Of a DNA stretch of 5,049 nucleotides, positions 1-5,049 are shown piece after piece; within the stretch, counting starts at the first letter, position 1, and the number at the start of each line of letters is the position of its first letter. The DNA is taken from NCBI GenBank assembly GCA_003648575.1, contig QMPN01000232.1:1-5049 (forward strand). The letters are read 5' to 3'. This DNA is from Bacteroidota bacterium. GTDB lineage: Bacteria > Bacteroidota > Bacteroidia > Bacteroidales > B18-G4. The translations under genes were made by a program, and so were the position numbers. The notes below the pieces were generated by a model. The model saw nothing but the letters and a program-made list of their open reading frames with translations. It was not told the origin of the DNA and ran no database searches.

Positions 1-1372
1 GGTCACGATATCGAAATCTATGGATTATCTCATGATCGGCTCCTTCAGTACCCTATCTACTGAGTACCGTTACCTGAATGCTTCAACTCCTGATGAGGAG
101 TTCAAGGTTTTTCAGGAAAGAAAGGCTGACCTGGAATATTTCGTGAGCCACTACCAGGATAAGTTCTACGTCAGAACAAATCTGGATGCCAAGAATTTCA
201 GACTGATGGAAACACCTGTTGGCAAAACCAATCTGGAGAGTTGGAAAGAAGTGATCGCTCATCGTCCGGAAGTCTTGCTTGAAGATTATGAAGTATTCAA
301 CAAGTACCTGGCTCTTCAGGAGAGGACGAACGGACTCACCGAAATCAGGATCATGAGCCACGATGGGGAAAAGGATTTTTATATTGAATTCGAAGAGCAG
401 ACATACGTCGCATATCTTTCTACCAACCTGGATTTTGATACCGATCTGCTCCGCTATGGTTATACTTCGATGACCATCCCTAATTCTGTGTATGATTATA
501 ATATGAAAACAGGAGATGCCGAGTTATTGAAAAGGCAGGAAGTTGTTGGCGGATATGAACCGGATGAGTATTATGCAGAAAGACTGTTTGCGACGGCTCC
601 TGATGGTACAAAAGTGCCTATCTCGCTGGTATATAAGAAAGGCATAAAGAAAGATAGAAACAACCCACTCTTACTTTATGGCTATGGCTCTTATGGGGCT
701 AGCATGGATCCTTATTTTAGCTCAGTCAGGTTGAGCCTTCTCGACCGTGGCTTCGTCTATGCCATTGCTCATATCAGGGGCGGTGAAGAGATGGGACGCC
801 AATGGTACGAAGATGGAAAACTCCTAAAAAAGAAAAATTCGTTTACCGATTTTATCAGCTGTGCCGAATTCCTTATCGAGGAAAAATTCACAACAGAAGA
901 AAAGATCTTTGCCATGGGTGGCAGTGCCGGCGGATTGCTGGTCGGAGCTGTATATAACATGGCGCCTGAACTCTTTAAAGCTGTAATTGCGGCCGTACCT
1001 TTTGTCGATGTGGTTACTACCATGCTCGACGAGAGTATCCCGCTGACTACAGGTGAGTATGATGAGTGGGGAAATCCCAACGATCAGGAATATTACGAAT
1101 ACATGCTTTCATACTCTCCATATGATAATGTGGAAGCCAAGGATTATCCGGCCATGCTTGTGACTACAGGCCTGCACGATTCTCAGGTTCAGTACTGGGA
1201 GCCTGCCAAGTGGGTGGCAAAACTACGTGATATGAAAACTGATGATAATGTGCTGCTATTAATGACCAATATGGATTATGGCCATGGTGGTGCATCGGGA
1301 AGGTTCCAGCGTTATAAAGAAGTATCACTGGAATATGCTTTCCTTATCGATCAGGCGGAAATAGATTTCTGA
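1..1372 (+). CDS. ptrB: Oligopeptidase B-like S9A serine peptidase, 5'-truncated by window edge
   Basis: Serine peptidase of the prolyl oligopeptidase family, most like oligopeptidase B, which cleaves short peptides after basic residues. The frame is open to the left edge (first full codon at base 2), so the Met at base 20 is internal. Residue numbers count from that Met. Residues 1 to about 185 are the end of the beta-propeller and the rest is the alpha/beta-hydrolase domain. The catalytic triad is Ser302 (GGSAGG), Asp387 (LHDSQVQYWEP) and His422 (GHGG). The spacings of 85 and 35 residues equal those of E. coli PtrB (532/617/652 from memory), so roughly 230 N-terminal residues are missing. 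The S1 acidic pair is kept as Glu346/Asp348 (TTGEYDEWGNP). Of the S2 aspartates, Asp230 is present but the second position is Tyr232. Any signal peptide lies outside the window. The stop codon abuts the converging regulator gene. Confidence 0.93.
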   Translation, partial: VTISKSMDYLMIGSFSTLSTEYRYLNASTPDEEFKVFQERKADLEYFVSHYQDKFYVRTNLDAKNFRLMETPVGKTNLESWKEVIAHRPEVLLEDYEVFNKYLALQERTNGLTEIRIMSHDGEKDFYIEFEEQTYVAYLSTNLDFDTDLLRYGYTSMTIPNSVYDYNMKTGDAELLKRQEVVGGYEPDEYYAERLFATAPDGTKVPISLVYKKGIKKDRNNPLLLYGYGSYGASMDPYFSSVRLSLLDRGFVYAIAHIRGGEEMGRQWYEDGKLLKKKNSFTDFISCAEFLIEEKFTTEEKIFAMGGSAGGLLVGAVYNMAPELFKAVIAAVPFVDVVTTMLDESIPLTTGEYDEWGNPNDQEYYEYMLSYSPYDNVEAKDYPAMLVTTGLHDSQVQYWEPAKWVAKLRDMKTDDNVLLLMTNMDYGHGGASGRFQRYKEVSLEYAFLIDQAEIDF

Positions 1373-2074
1373 TCACTCGGCCGTTTCCAGTTTAAAACCT
1401 GCACCATGTACATTGGTGATGGATAGGGAGGGATCTTCTTTCAGGTATTTTCTGAGCTTTGCTATGAATACATCCATGCTTCGTCCGAGGAAGTAATCAT
1501 CATTTCCCCATACCTCATTAAGGATATGGTCTCTTGCAACCAGTTTACCTGTGTTTTTGCACAGAATGCACAGCAATGCTGTTTCCTTCCTGGTGAGCGT
1601 ACGTGTTGCACCATTCCCGACCAGGAGCATATTTTCGGCATCGAAGGTATATTTGCCGAGTTCAAATACTTTTATTTGTTGTTCGCTGTCATCACCGCTG
1701 CCGGATTGGCATCGGCGGAGGATAGCCTGGATCCTGAAACTTAATTCCTCCATACTGAAGGGTTTTGCGATATAATCGTCGCAACCAGTCTGAAATCCCT
1801 TGATCCTGTCCTCTTTCAATGATTTTGCGGTGAGAAAGATAATTGGGATTTGCTTATCTTCTTTCCGGATATCTCTGGCAAGTGAGAAACCATCTTTCTT
1901 CGGCATCATCACATCAAGGATACATATATCAAAATCCTTTTTCATAAAGTGCAAAAGCCCTTCTTCCCCGTTCCTGGCCAGAACAATGGAATATTCAAGC
2001 ATTTCCAGGTAATCCTGGAGTACCATGCTGAGATTGGAATCATCTTCAACTAATAAGATCGTTGCTTTAATCAT
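1373..2074 (-). CDS. OmpR/PhoB-family response regulator (RprY-like)
   Basis: DNA-binding response regulator, 233 residues, the normal length for this family. The receiver domain spans about residues 4-120. It has the acidic pocket Asp11/Asp12 (VEDD), phospho-acceptor Asp54 (ILDVMMP), switch Thr82 (LTAK) and Lys104 (AKPF). A short linker at about 122-133 leads to the C-terminal winged helix, about 135-230, including VWGNDDYFLGRSMDVFIAKL and the terminal wing NVHGAGFKL. The NDDYFLGRSMDVFI stretch resembles the RprY type found in Bacteroidota. The gene is second in an operon: its ATG lies inside the end of the kinase gene (ATGATTAA, 8-bp overlap), suggesting translational coupling and a cognate pair. 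The likely target is the TTAACA array at 3040-3077. There is no spacer or visible terminator before the converging peptidase gene. Confidence 0.95.
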   Translation of the reverse strand: MIKATILLVEDDSNLSMVLQDYLEMLEYSIVLARNGEEGLLHFMKKDFDICILDVMMPKKDGFSLARDIRKEDKQIPIIFLTAKSLKEDRIKGFQTGCDDYIAKPFSMEELSFRIQAILRRCQSGSGDDSEQQIKVFELGKYTFDAENMLLVGNGATRTLTRKETALLCILCKNTGKLVARDHILNEVWGNDDYFLGRSMDVFIAKLRKYLKEDPSLSITNVHGAGFKLETAE

Positions 2075-3011
2075 CGGGTTGCTGTTTAATATCTGTTGGT
2101 AACTCTATAATCATTGTCGTGCCTTTATTCAGTTCACTTTGAAGCGTAATTTTTCCGGAATGAGCTTCAACCATGGTTTTAACATAAAACAGCCCAAGTC
2201 CGAAGCCTTTAACTTTATGCATATTTTCGGCAGGGACACGATACAGCCTTTTAAAAATGTGTTTCTGGTTTTCCTGGCTGATGCCAATCCCGTTATCACT
2301 GATCGTCAGAATGATACTGTTGTTTCCATTTTTTGTGCTAATTTTTACCTCGGGATTTTCAGGCGAATACTTTATTGCATTATCAATGAGGTTTGAAATT
2401 ATGTTCGTAAGATGAGTTTTATATGCTAAGAGCCGGTGATGATCCGCTTTCAGTTCAGTGATGATGACCCCGCCTCTTTTTCCTATATCTATCGAAAAGT
2501 ATTCCGCCATTTTTCGCAGGATAATGTGGAGGTCGACTTCTTTGAGTTTCAGGTTGAATTCGTCTATATCCAGGATTGAAAGCTGCAGCACTTGTTCCAC
2601 CTGTTTCTGTAAGCGACTGTTTTCATCGAAAATTGCGTTGGCATAACGCTTCGTCTTGTAAGGGAATTTGTTCACACCAGGATCCAGAAGCATTTCACTG
2701 GCCAGGGAGATGGTCGAAATGGGCGTTTTAAACTCATGGATCATATTGTTAATGAAATCTCTCTTCACCCGGGATAATTTTTTTAGTTTGAACATTACCC
2801 TGATGGTCATATAAAAGCTGGTACATAAGATCAGATAAAACAGTATCGACATGATGATGGGAAGGATCATCTGATGGGTCATCATCTTTCCCTCTTCCGC
2901 CCTTAACTCAAGGTTATCCTTTATCCAGAAGAATTGGGCAAAAGCAATCCCAAGCATTGCAAACACCATAATCCCGTTTAAAGCGAAAACACTTTTTTTA
3001 TTCATAAACAT
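2067..3011 (-). CDS. Short membrane sensor histidine kinase with minimal extracytoplasmic loop
   Basis: Sensor histidine kinase of 314 residues, shorter than typical Bacteroidota kinases of the RprX type. Two membrane segments, about residues 8-30 and 48-73, are separated by only some 15-18 polar residues (starting KDNLELRAEE). This leaves no room for a periplasmic sensor domain. The second segment runs almost directly into the dimerisation domain with no HAMP visible. Phospho-acceptor His92 lies in IHEFKTP. The ATPase domain shows an N-box (NLIDNAIKYS, Asn207/Asn211), G1 (DNGIG, 239-243), F-box (FKRLYRV) and G2 (GFGLGL, 269-274). A kinase is therefore certain and its signal unknown. Met3 (base 3005, MNKKS) is an equally plausible start; neither start has a clear Shine-Dalgarno. 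The gene overlaps the downstream regulator by 8 bp and diverges from the small exported-protein gene. Confidence 0.95.
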   Translation of the reverse strand: MFMNKKSVFALNGIMVFAMLGIAFAQFFWIKDNLELRAEEGKMMTHQMILPIIMSILFYLILCTSFYMTIRVMFKLKKLSRVKRDFINNMIHEFKTPISTISLASEMLLDPGVNKFPYKTKRYANAIFDENSRLQKQVEQVLQLSILDIDEFNLKLKEVDLHIILRKMAEYFSIDIGKRGGVIITELKADHHRLLAYKTHLTNIISNLIDNAIKYSPENPEVKISTKNGNNSIILTISDNGIGISQENQKHIFKRLYRVPAENMHKVKGFGLGLFYVKTMVEAHSGKITLQSELNKGTTMIIELPTDIKQQPDD

Positions 3012-3039
3012 ATAAACATCCGGAAAACAAATGTGTTCA

Positions 3040-3077
3040 TTAACAAATTATTAACAGAGTTTAACAAGCCTTTAACA
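3040..3077 (+). promoter_or_regulatory. Four phased TTAACA direct repeats, probable OmpR/PhoB-family operator
   Basis: Four exact TTAACA hexamers lie on the plus strand at 3040-3045, 3051-3056, 3061-3066 and 3072-3077. Start-to-start spacing is 11, 10 and 11 bp, so all face the same side of the helix. Tandem hexamers at 10-11 bp are the typical binding pattern of OmpR/PhoB-family dimers. The B. subtilis PhoP box is TT(A/T/C)ACA repeats with about 5-bp gaps, very close to this array. It lies between the divergent kinase and small exported-protein genes, 70 bp upstream of the latter's ATG. Binding by the adjacent regulator is inferred, not shown. Confidence 0.72.
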
Positions 3078-3098
3078 TACTGAGCCTCATACTTGCAT

Positions 3099-3106
3099 TA
3101 CTTTTA
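3099..3106 (+). promoter_or_regulatory. Candidate -7 box for the small exported-protein gene
   Basis: TACTTTTA matches the Bacteroidota -7 consensus TAnnTTTG except for the last base. It begins 21 bp after the last TTAACA repeat, which would put the array at roughly -70 to -33, a usual position for an activator. No good -33 TTG is found at the normal distance, consistent with activator dependence. TATAAT at 3123-3128 is an alternative. The start site is expected near 3110, giving a leader of about 38 nt. Confidence 0.4.
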
Positions 3107-3147
3107 TCAACGCAAAATAAAGTATAATCAACTAAATCTTATCAGAC

Positions 3148-3453
3148 ATGAAGAAACTTCTCATCGGATTCGCCCTCGTTTGTTTCGTAGCTTTCGGAAC
3201 ATTAGGCATACAGTCAGCCGTTGCATCAGTAGACAATATGGAAATTGTAAAACTTCAACTTGACGACGATCCTGACAAAAATAAGAAAGCAGAAGCAAAA
3301 ACAGACGGCAAGACAAAGTGTGCAAAATCTTGCGACAAGAAAAAATGCTGCCCTGATGACTCTAAAGCTAAATGCGAGACTAAGTCAAAGGAATGCAAAA
3401 CAAAATGCAACGATAAAAAAACTCCCGCCAAGGAAGGCGACGGCAATAAATAA
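3148..3453 (+). CDS. Small exported Lys/Cys-rich protein, function unknown
   Basis: 101-residue protein I cannot assign to a family. Residues 1-26 form a classical signal peptide: MKK, a hydrophobic core (LLIGFALVCFVAFGTLG) and an AVA cleavage motif before Ser27. No lipobox is seen, so a soluble periplasmic or secreted product is likely. The mature 75 residues contain about 21 Lys, 16 Asp/Glu and seven Cys (58, 62, 67, 68, 76, 83, 87; pattern C-x3-C-x4-CC-x7-C-x6-C-x3-C). There is no His and no aromatic residue. The composition suggests a disordered, disulfide- or metal-binding polypeptide; metallothionein-like metal binding is speculation. The coding assignment is supported by the signal peptide, the upstream promoter region and a strong terminator 28 bp after the stop. 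It diverges from the kinase-regulator operon, with the TTAACA array upstream. No clear Shine-Dalgarno precedes the ATG. Confidence 0.85.
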   Translation: MKKLLIGFALVCFVAFGTLGIQSAVASVDNMEIVKLQLDDDPDKNKKAEAKTDGKTKCAKSCDKKKCCPDDSKAKCETKSKECKTKCNDKKTPAKEGDGNK

Positions 3454-3481
3454 ATTTTTTCATTAATTAATTTGGTTTTGG

Positions 3482-3511
3482 CCCTCTGTGAGAGATCACA
3501 GGGGGTTTTTT
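3482..3511 (+). terminator. Intrinsic terminator of the small exported-protein gene
   Basis: A 10-bp stem pairs 3482-3491 (CCCTCTGTGA) with 3496-3505 (TCACAGGGGG), with a single G-U pair. It is closed by a GAGA tetraloop of the stable GNRA type and followed by six T at 3506-3511. It lies 28 bp after the stop codon at 3453. No T-run follows on the minus strand, so it should act mainly on plus-strand transcription. Confidence 0.93.
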
Positions 3512-3515
3512 CATA

Positions 3516-3659
3516 GAAGATTGAAGAATGAAGAAGTTGATTGAGGAAGGGGAAGGAGATTGTTGAGGGTTAATTAAATTCCTTCTTCTATCATCTATCG
3601 CCTTCGCCTTCAAAATATCTCCTTCTACCTTTATCCAGTACCCAGTATCTAGTATCATT
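3516..3659. repeat. Degenerate 7-bp tandem repeat region between converging genes
   Basis: Gene-free stretch between the terminator and dtd built largely of degenerate heptads. Clear runs are GAAGATT/GAAGAAT/GAAGAAG (3516-3536), GATTGTT/GAGGGTT (3558-3571), TTCTATC/ATCTATC (3586-3599) and TATCCAG/TACCCAG/TATCTAG/TATCATT (3632-3659). The left half is purine-rich and the right half pyrimidine-rich, switching near TTAATTAA (3570-3577). An inverted pair, 3552-3560 against 3617-3625, could form a 9-bp stem. The last heptad overlaps the dtd stop codon. A 63-residue reading frame here on the minus strand is not credible. Confidence 0.7.
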
Positions 3660-4107
3660 CCCTATACTTACTGTCAATGACGATGGTGACCGGGCCGGAA
3701 TTGGTGAGGGCGATGTCCATCATGGCCCCGAATTCTCCGGTTTTTATACTCAGGCCGCTCTCCATCTCAAGTGTTTTAATGAAAGCCTCGTAGAGGGGGA
3801 TGGCGGTTTCCGGCCTGGCGGCCTTGATATACGAAGGCCTGTTACCCTTCTTAGTGCTGGCATGCAGCGTGAACTGGCTTATTACCATTAGTTCTGCCCC
3901 TACATCCTTTGCCGAAAGGTTCATAACACCTTGCTGGTCCGGAAAGATCCTCATATTGCTGACCTTAGCACACAACCAGTCGATATCAGTTTGTGCATCT
4001 GAATCTTCAATGCCCAGCAATATCAGCAAGCCGCTGTCGATCTTGCTTTTTTCTTTTCCGGCTATGCTGACGGAAGCTCCGGAGACCCTTTGAATAACTA
4101 CTCTCAT
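3655..4107 (-). CDS. dtd: D-aminoacyl-tRNA deacylase
   Basis: Cytosolic enzyme that hydrolyses D-amino acids, and glycine mischarged on tRNA-Ala, from tRNA, protecting translation. The protein has 150 residues from the preferred start, close to the family norm of about 145-150. It begins with the usual MRVVIQRVSGASV. The two active-site signatures are present: SQFTL at 77-81 and the cis-proline motif NSGPVT at 136-141. The frame extends five codons further (MTKYI, to 4122). The near-perfect -7 box at 4124-4131 would start transcription at about 4120, inside that extension, so the start at 4107 is preferred. It is transcribed divergently from pdxJ. The stop codon falls in the last unit of a heptad repeat, so the final residues (SKYRE) may be shaped by repeat DNA. 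Confidence 0.95.
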   Translation of the reverse strand: MRVVIQRVSGASVSIAGKEKSKIDSGLLILLGIEDSDAQTDIDWLCAKVSNMRIFPDQQGVMNLSAKDVGAELMVISQFTLHASTKKGNRPSYIKAARPETAIPLYEAFIKTLEMESGLSIKTGEFGAMMDIALTNSGPVTIVIDSKYRE

Positions 4108-4114
4108 AATGTAC

Positions 4115-4148
4115 TTTGTCATACAAACTTAGTAAATTCTTAGCTTTG
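4115..4148 (+). promoter_or_regulatory. pdxJ promoter (TTTG -33 and TAGCTTTG -7)
   Basis: TAGCTTTG at 4141-4148 exactly matches the Bacteroidota -7 consensus TAnnTTTG. TTTG at 4115-4118 is a plausible -33 element with a 22-bp spacer, at the long end of the accepted range. Transcription should start near 4152, about 21 nt before the pdxJ ATG. The -33 element overlaps the start region of the divergent dtd transcript. Confidence 0.68.
4124..4131 (-). promoter_or_regulatory. dtd promoter, -7 box
   Basis: Read on the minus strand this is TAAGTTTG, an exact match to the Bacteroidota -7 consensus TAnnTTTG. It lies 16 bp upstream of the preferred dtd start codon, predicting a very short leader of about 13 nt. 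No convincing TTG -33 element is found upstream of it on the minus strand. Confidence 0.65.
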
Positions 4149-4172
4149 TATTCTTAATGAAATACTGATCTC

Positions 4173-4895
4173 ATGACCCGATTAAGCGTAAATATCAATA
4201 AGATCGCCACCCTTCGCAATGCCAGGGGAGGAAATATTCCCGATGTAGTGAAGGCTGCCATCGATTGTGAAAGGTTCGGCGCACAGGGCATTACGGTGCA
4301 TCCCCGGCCTGATGAGAGGCATATCCGCTATCAGGATGTGCTGGACCTTAAAGAGGTGGTGACAACAGAGTTTAACATAGAAGGATATCCCAACAGGCAG
4401 TTTATAGATCTGGTCTGCGCTGTGAGTCCTGCCCAGGTTACCCTGGTTCCAGATCCGCCCGGTGTGCTTACCTCCAATGCCGGATGGGATACGATCAAAA
4501 ATGAAACTTTCCTGAGAGAGGTCATCGCGGAGTTTAAACAAAACGGGATACGGACATCGGTATTTATTGAGACCGATGCCGCCATGATAGAGCATGCTGC
4601 AAAGAGCGGTGCTGATAGAGTAGAGCTCTATACAGAAGCCTATGCTCATGATTTTCCTGCCGGGAAGGAGAAGGCCATCAAGCCTTTTGCTGATGCAGCC
4701 AGGGTGGCTGTTCAGTCAGGCCTCGGATTGAATGCAGGCCACGACCTGAGCCTGGAAAACCTGAAGTATTTTGCAAATGGTCTTGAAGGCTTGCTGGAGG
4801 TTTCCATAGGTCATGCCCTCATCAGCGATGCATTGTATTTCGGTCTTGAGAATACCATACAAATGTACCTGAGGCAATTAGCTGCAGGTGAATAA
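4173..4895 (+). CDS. pdxJ: Pyridoxine 5'-phosphate synthase
   Basis: Cytosolic TIM-barrel enzyme that condenses 1-deoxy-D-xylulose 5-phosphate with 3-amino-2-oxopropyl phosphate to pyridoxine 5'-phosphate, the last ring-forming step of the DXP-dependent vitamin B6 pathway. The 240-residue length is normal and the protein appears complete. Recognisable blocks are [17 protein letters not shown] (4-20), [13 protein letters not shown] (40-52), EFNIEG (66-71), VTLVPDPPG (89-97), SNAGWD (101-106), ELYTEAYA (151-158), [12 protein letters not shown] (186-197) and [13 protein letters not shown] (210-222). By family comparison the catalytic residues are His43, Glu70 and His190. The N-terminal [14 protein letters not shown] is the Bacteroidota form, where proteobacterial enzymes have NIDHVATLRQAR. 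It is divergent from dtd with its own TAGCTTTG promoter. No Shine-Dalgarno is seen before the ATG and no intrinsic terminator after the stop. Confidence 0.97.
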   Translation: MTRLSVNINKIATLRNARGGNIPDVVKAAIDCERFGAQGITVHPRPDERHIRYQDVLDLKEVVTTEFNIEGYPNRQFIDLVCAVSPAQVTLVPDPPGVLTSNAGWDTIKNETFLREVIAEFKQNGIRTSVFIETDAAMIEHAAKSGADRVELYTEAYAHDFPAGKEKAIKPFADAARVAVQSGLGLNAGHDLSLENLKYFANGLEGLLEVSIGHALISDALYFGLENTIQMYLRQLAAGE

Positions 4896-4928
4896 AAAGA
4901 AGAAAAGGCAGGCGGAGATACACTTGTA

Positions 4929-4968
4929 GGGTTGAGTGTTGAGTGTTGAGGGTTGGGTGTTGGGTGAT
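4929..4968. repeat. 7-bp tandem repeat tract (GAGTGTT type)
   Basis: Heptads in register: GGGTTGA, GTGTTGA, GTGTTGA, GGGTTGG, GTGTTGG, then a partial GTG. It starts 33 bp after the pdxJ stop. It shares the 11-mer TGTTGAGGGTT (4944-4954) with the other heptad region (3561-3571), so both belong to one intergenic repeat type. The rest of 4896-5049 shows no convincing gene. Confidence 0.85.
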
Positions 4969-5049
4969 TTCCTTTCATTTCCCATTCTGCATAGTACATT
5001 CCACGTGTTCCATTTATTTCAGGACAATAAGTATAAGCTGTCATTCAGA

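Noticed and set aside
3028..3035. CACATTTG on the minus strand as a -7 box for the kinase operon
   Set aside because: It has one mismatch at a key T, and no TTG lies at a suitable distance upstream, so the kinase promoter is left unassigned.
3255..3466. Frames on both strands overlapping the small exported-protein gene (63 and 68 residues)
   Set aside because: The frame starting at 3148 has a signal peptide with proper cleavage site and a patterned Cys content; the others are shadows of its A-rich sequence.
3467..3658. 63-residue minus-strand frame in the gap after the terminator
   Set aside because: It is translated heptad repeat and terminator hairpin with no protein-like features.
3516..3659. 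CRISPR array or insertion-sequence remnant
   Set aside because: Units are 7 bp and contiguous, with no spacers, and there is no transposase reading frame or target-site duplication. The partial inverted pairing is explained by purine/pyrimidine asymmetry.
4124..4148. Near-palindrome CAAACTTA...TAGCTTTG as a repressor operator
   Set aside because: The symmetry is fully accounted for by two divergent TAnnTTTG promoter boxes.
4182..4649. 155-residue minus-strand frame inside pdxJ
   Set aside because: It is fully antisense to a complete, well-conserved pdxJ and has no recognisable domain.
4811..5044. 77-residue minus-strand frame (starts MTAYTYCPEINGTRG) spanning the right end
   Set aside because: It is preceded by an in-frame TGA, runs through the heptad repeat (PNPQHSTLNP) and ends antisense inside pdxJ. 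No promoter or family resemblance was seen. A real gene end beyond the window cannot be fully excluded.

Overview
The window looks like a chromosomal fragment from a member of the Bacteroidota, probably Bacteroidales or a relative. The evidence is the PdxJ N-terminus of the '[14 protein letters not shown]' type, an RprY-like response regulator, promoter boxes matching the Bacteroidota -7 consensus TAnnTTTG, few Shine-Dalgarno sequences, and 7-bp tandem repeats in intergenic DNA. The order is my inference.

Layout from left to right. Bases 1-1372 (+) hold the C-terminal two-thirds of an oligopeptidase B-like S9 serine peptidase, cut by the window edge. Its stop codon directly abuts that of a converging operon on the minus strand (3011 to 1373). 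This operon encodes a short membrane histidine kinase followed, with an 8-bp overlap, by an OmpR/PhoB-family response regulator. Divergent from the kinase is a small exported protein rich in lysine and cysteine (3148-3453, +), closed by a strong intrinsic terminator (3482-3511). A gene-free stretch of heptad repeats follows (about 3516-3659). Then come dtd (minus, D-aminoacyl-tRNA deacylase) and pdxJ (plus, pyridoxine 5'-phosphate synthase), transcribed back to back from facing TAnnTTTG boxes. The right end (4896-5049) holds a second heptad tract and no convincing gene.

The most interesting part is the 2067-3511 block. Between the kinase gene and the small exported-protein gene sit four exact TTAACA hexamers starting at 3040, 3051, 3061 and 3072, a helically phased 11/10/11-bp array. 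This is the architecture expected for an OmpR/PhoB-family regulator and closely resembles the B. subtilis PhoP box. Together with a kinase that has almost no periplasmic loop and no HAMP domain, it suggests a self-contained envelope-stress or metal-response module, similar in layout to CpxRA/CpxP or ZraSR/ZraP. The signal and the role of the small protein are not known from the sequence. The remaining genes (peptidase, dtd, pdxJ) are ordinary housekeeping functions with no evident link to this module.
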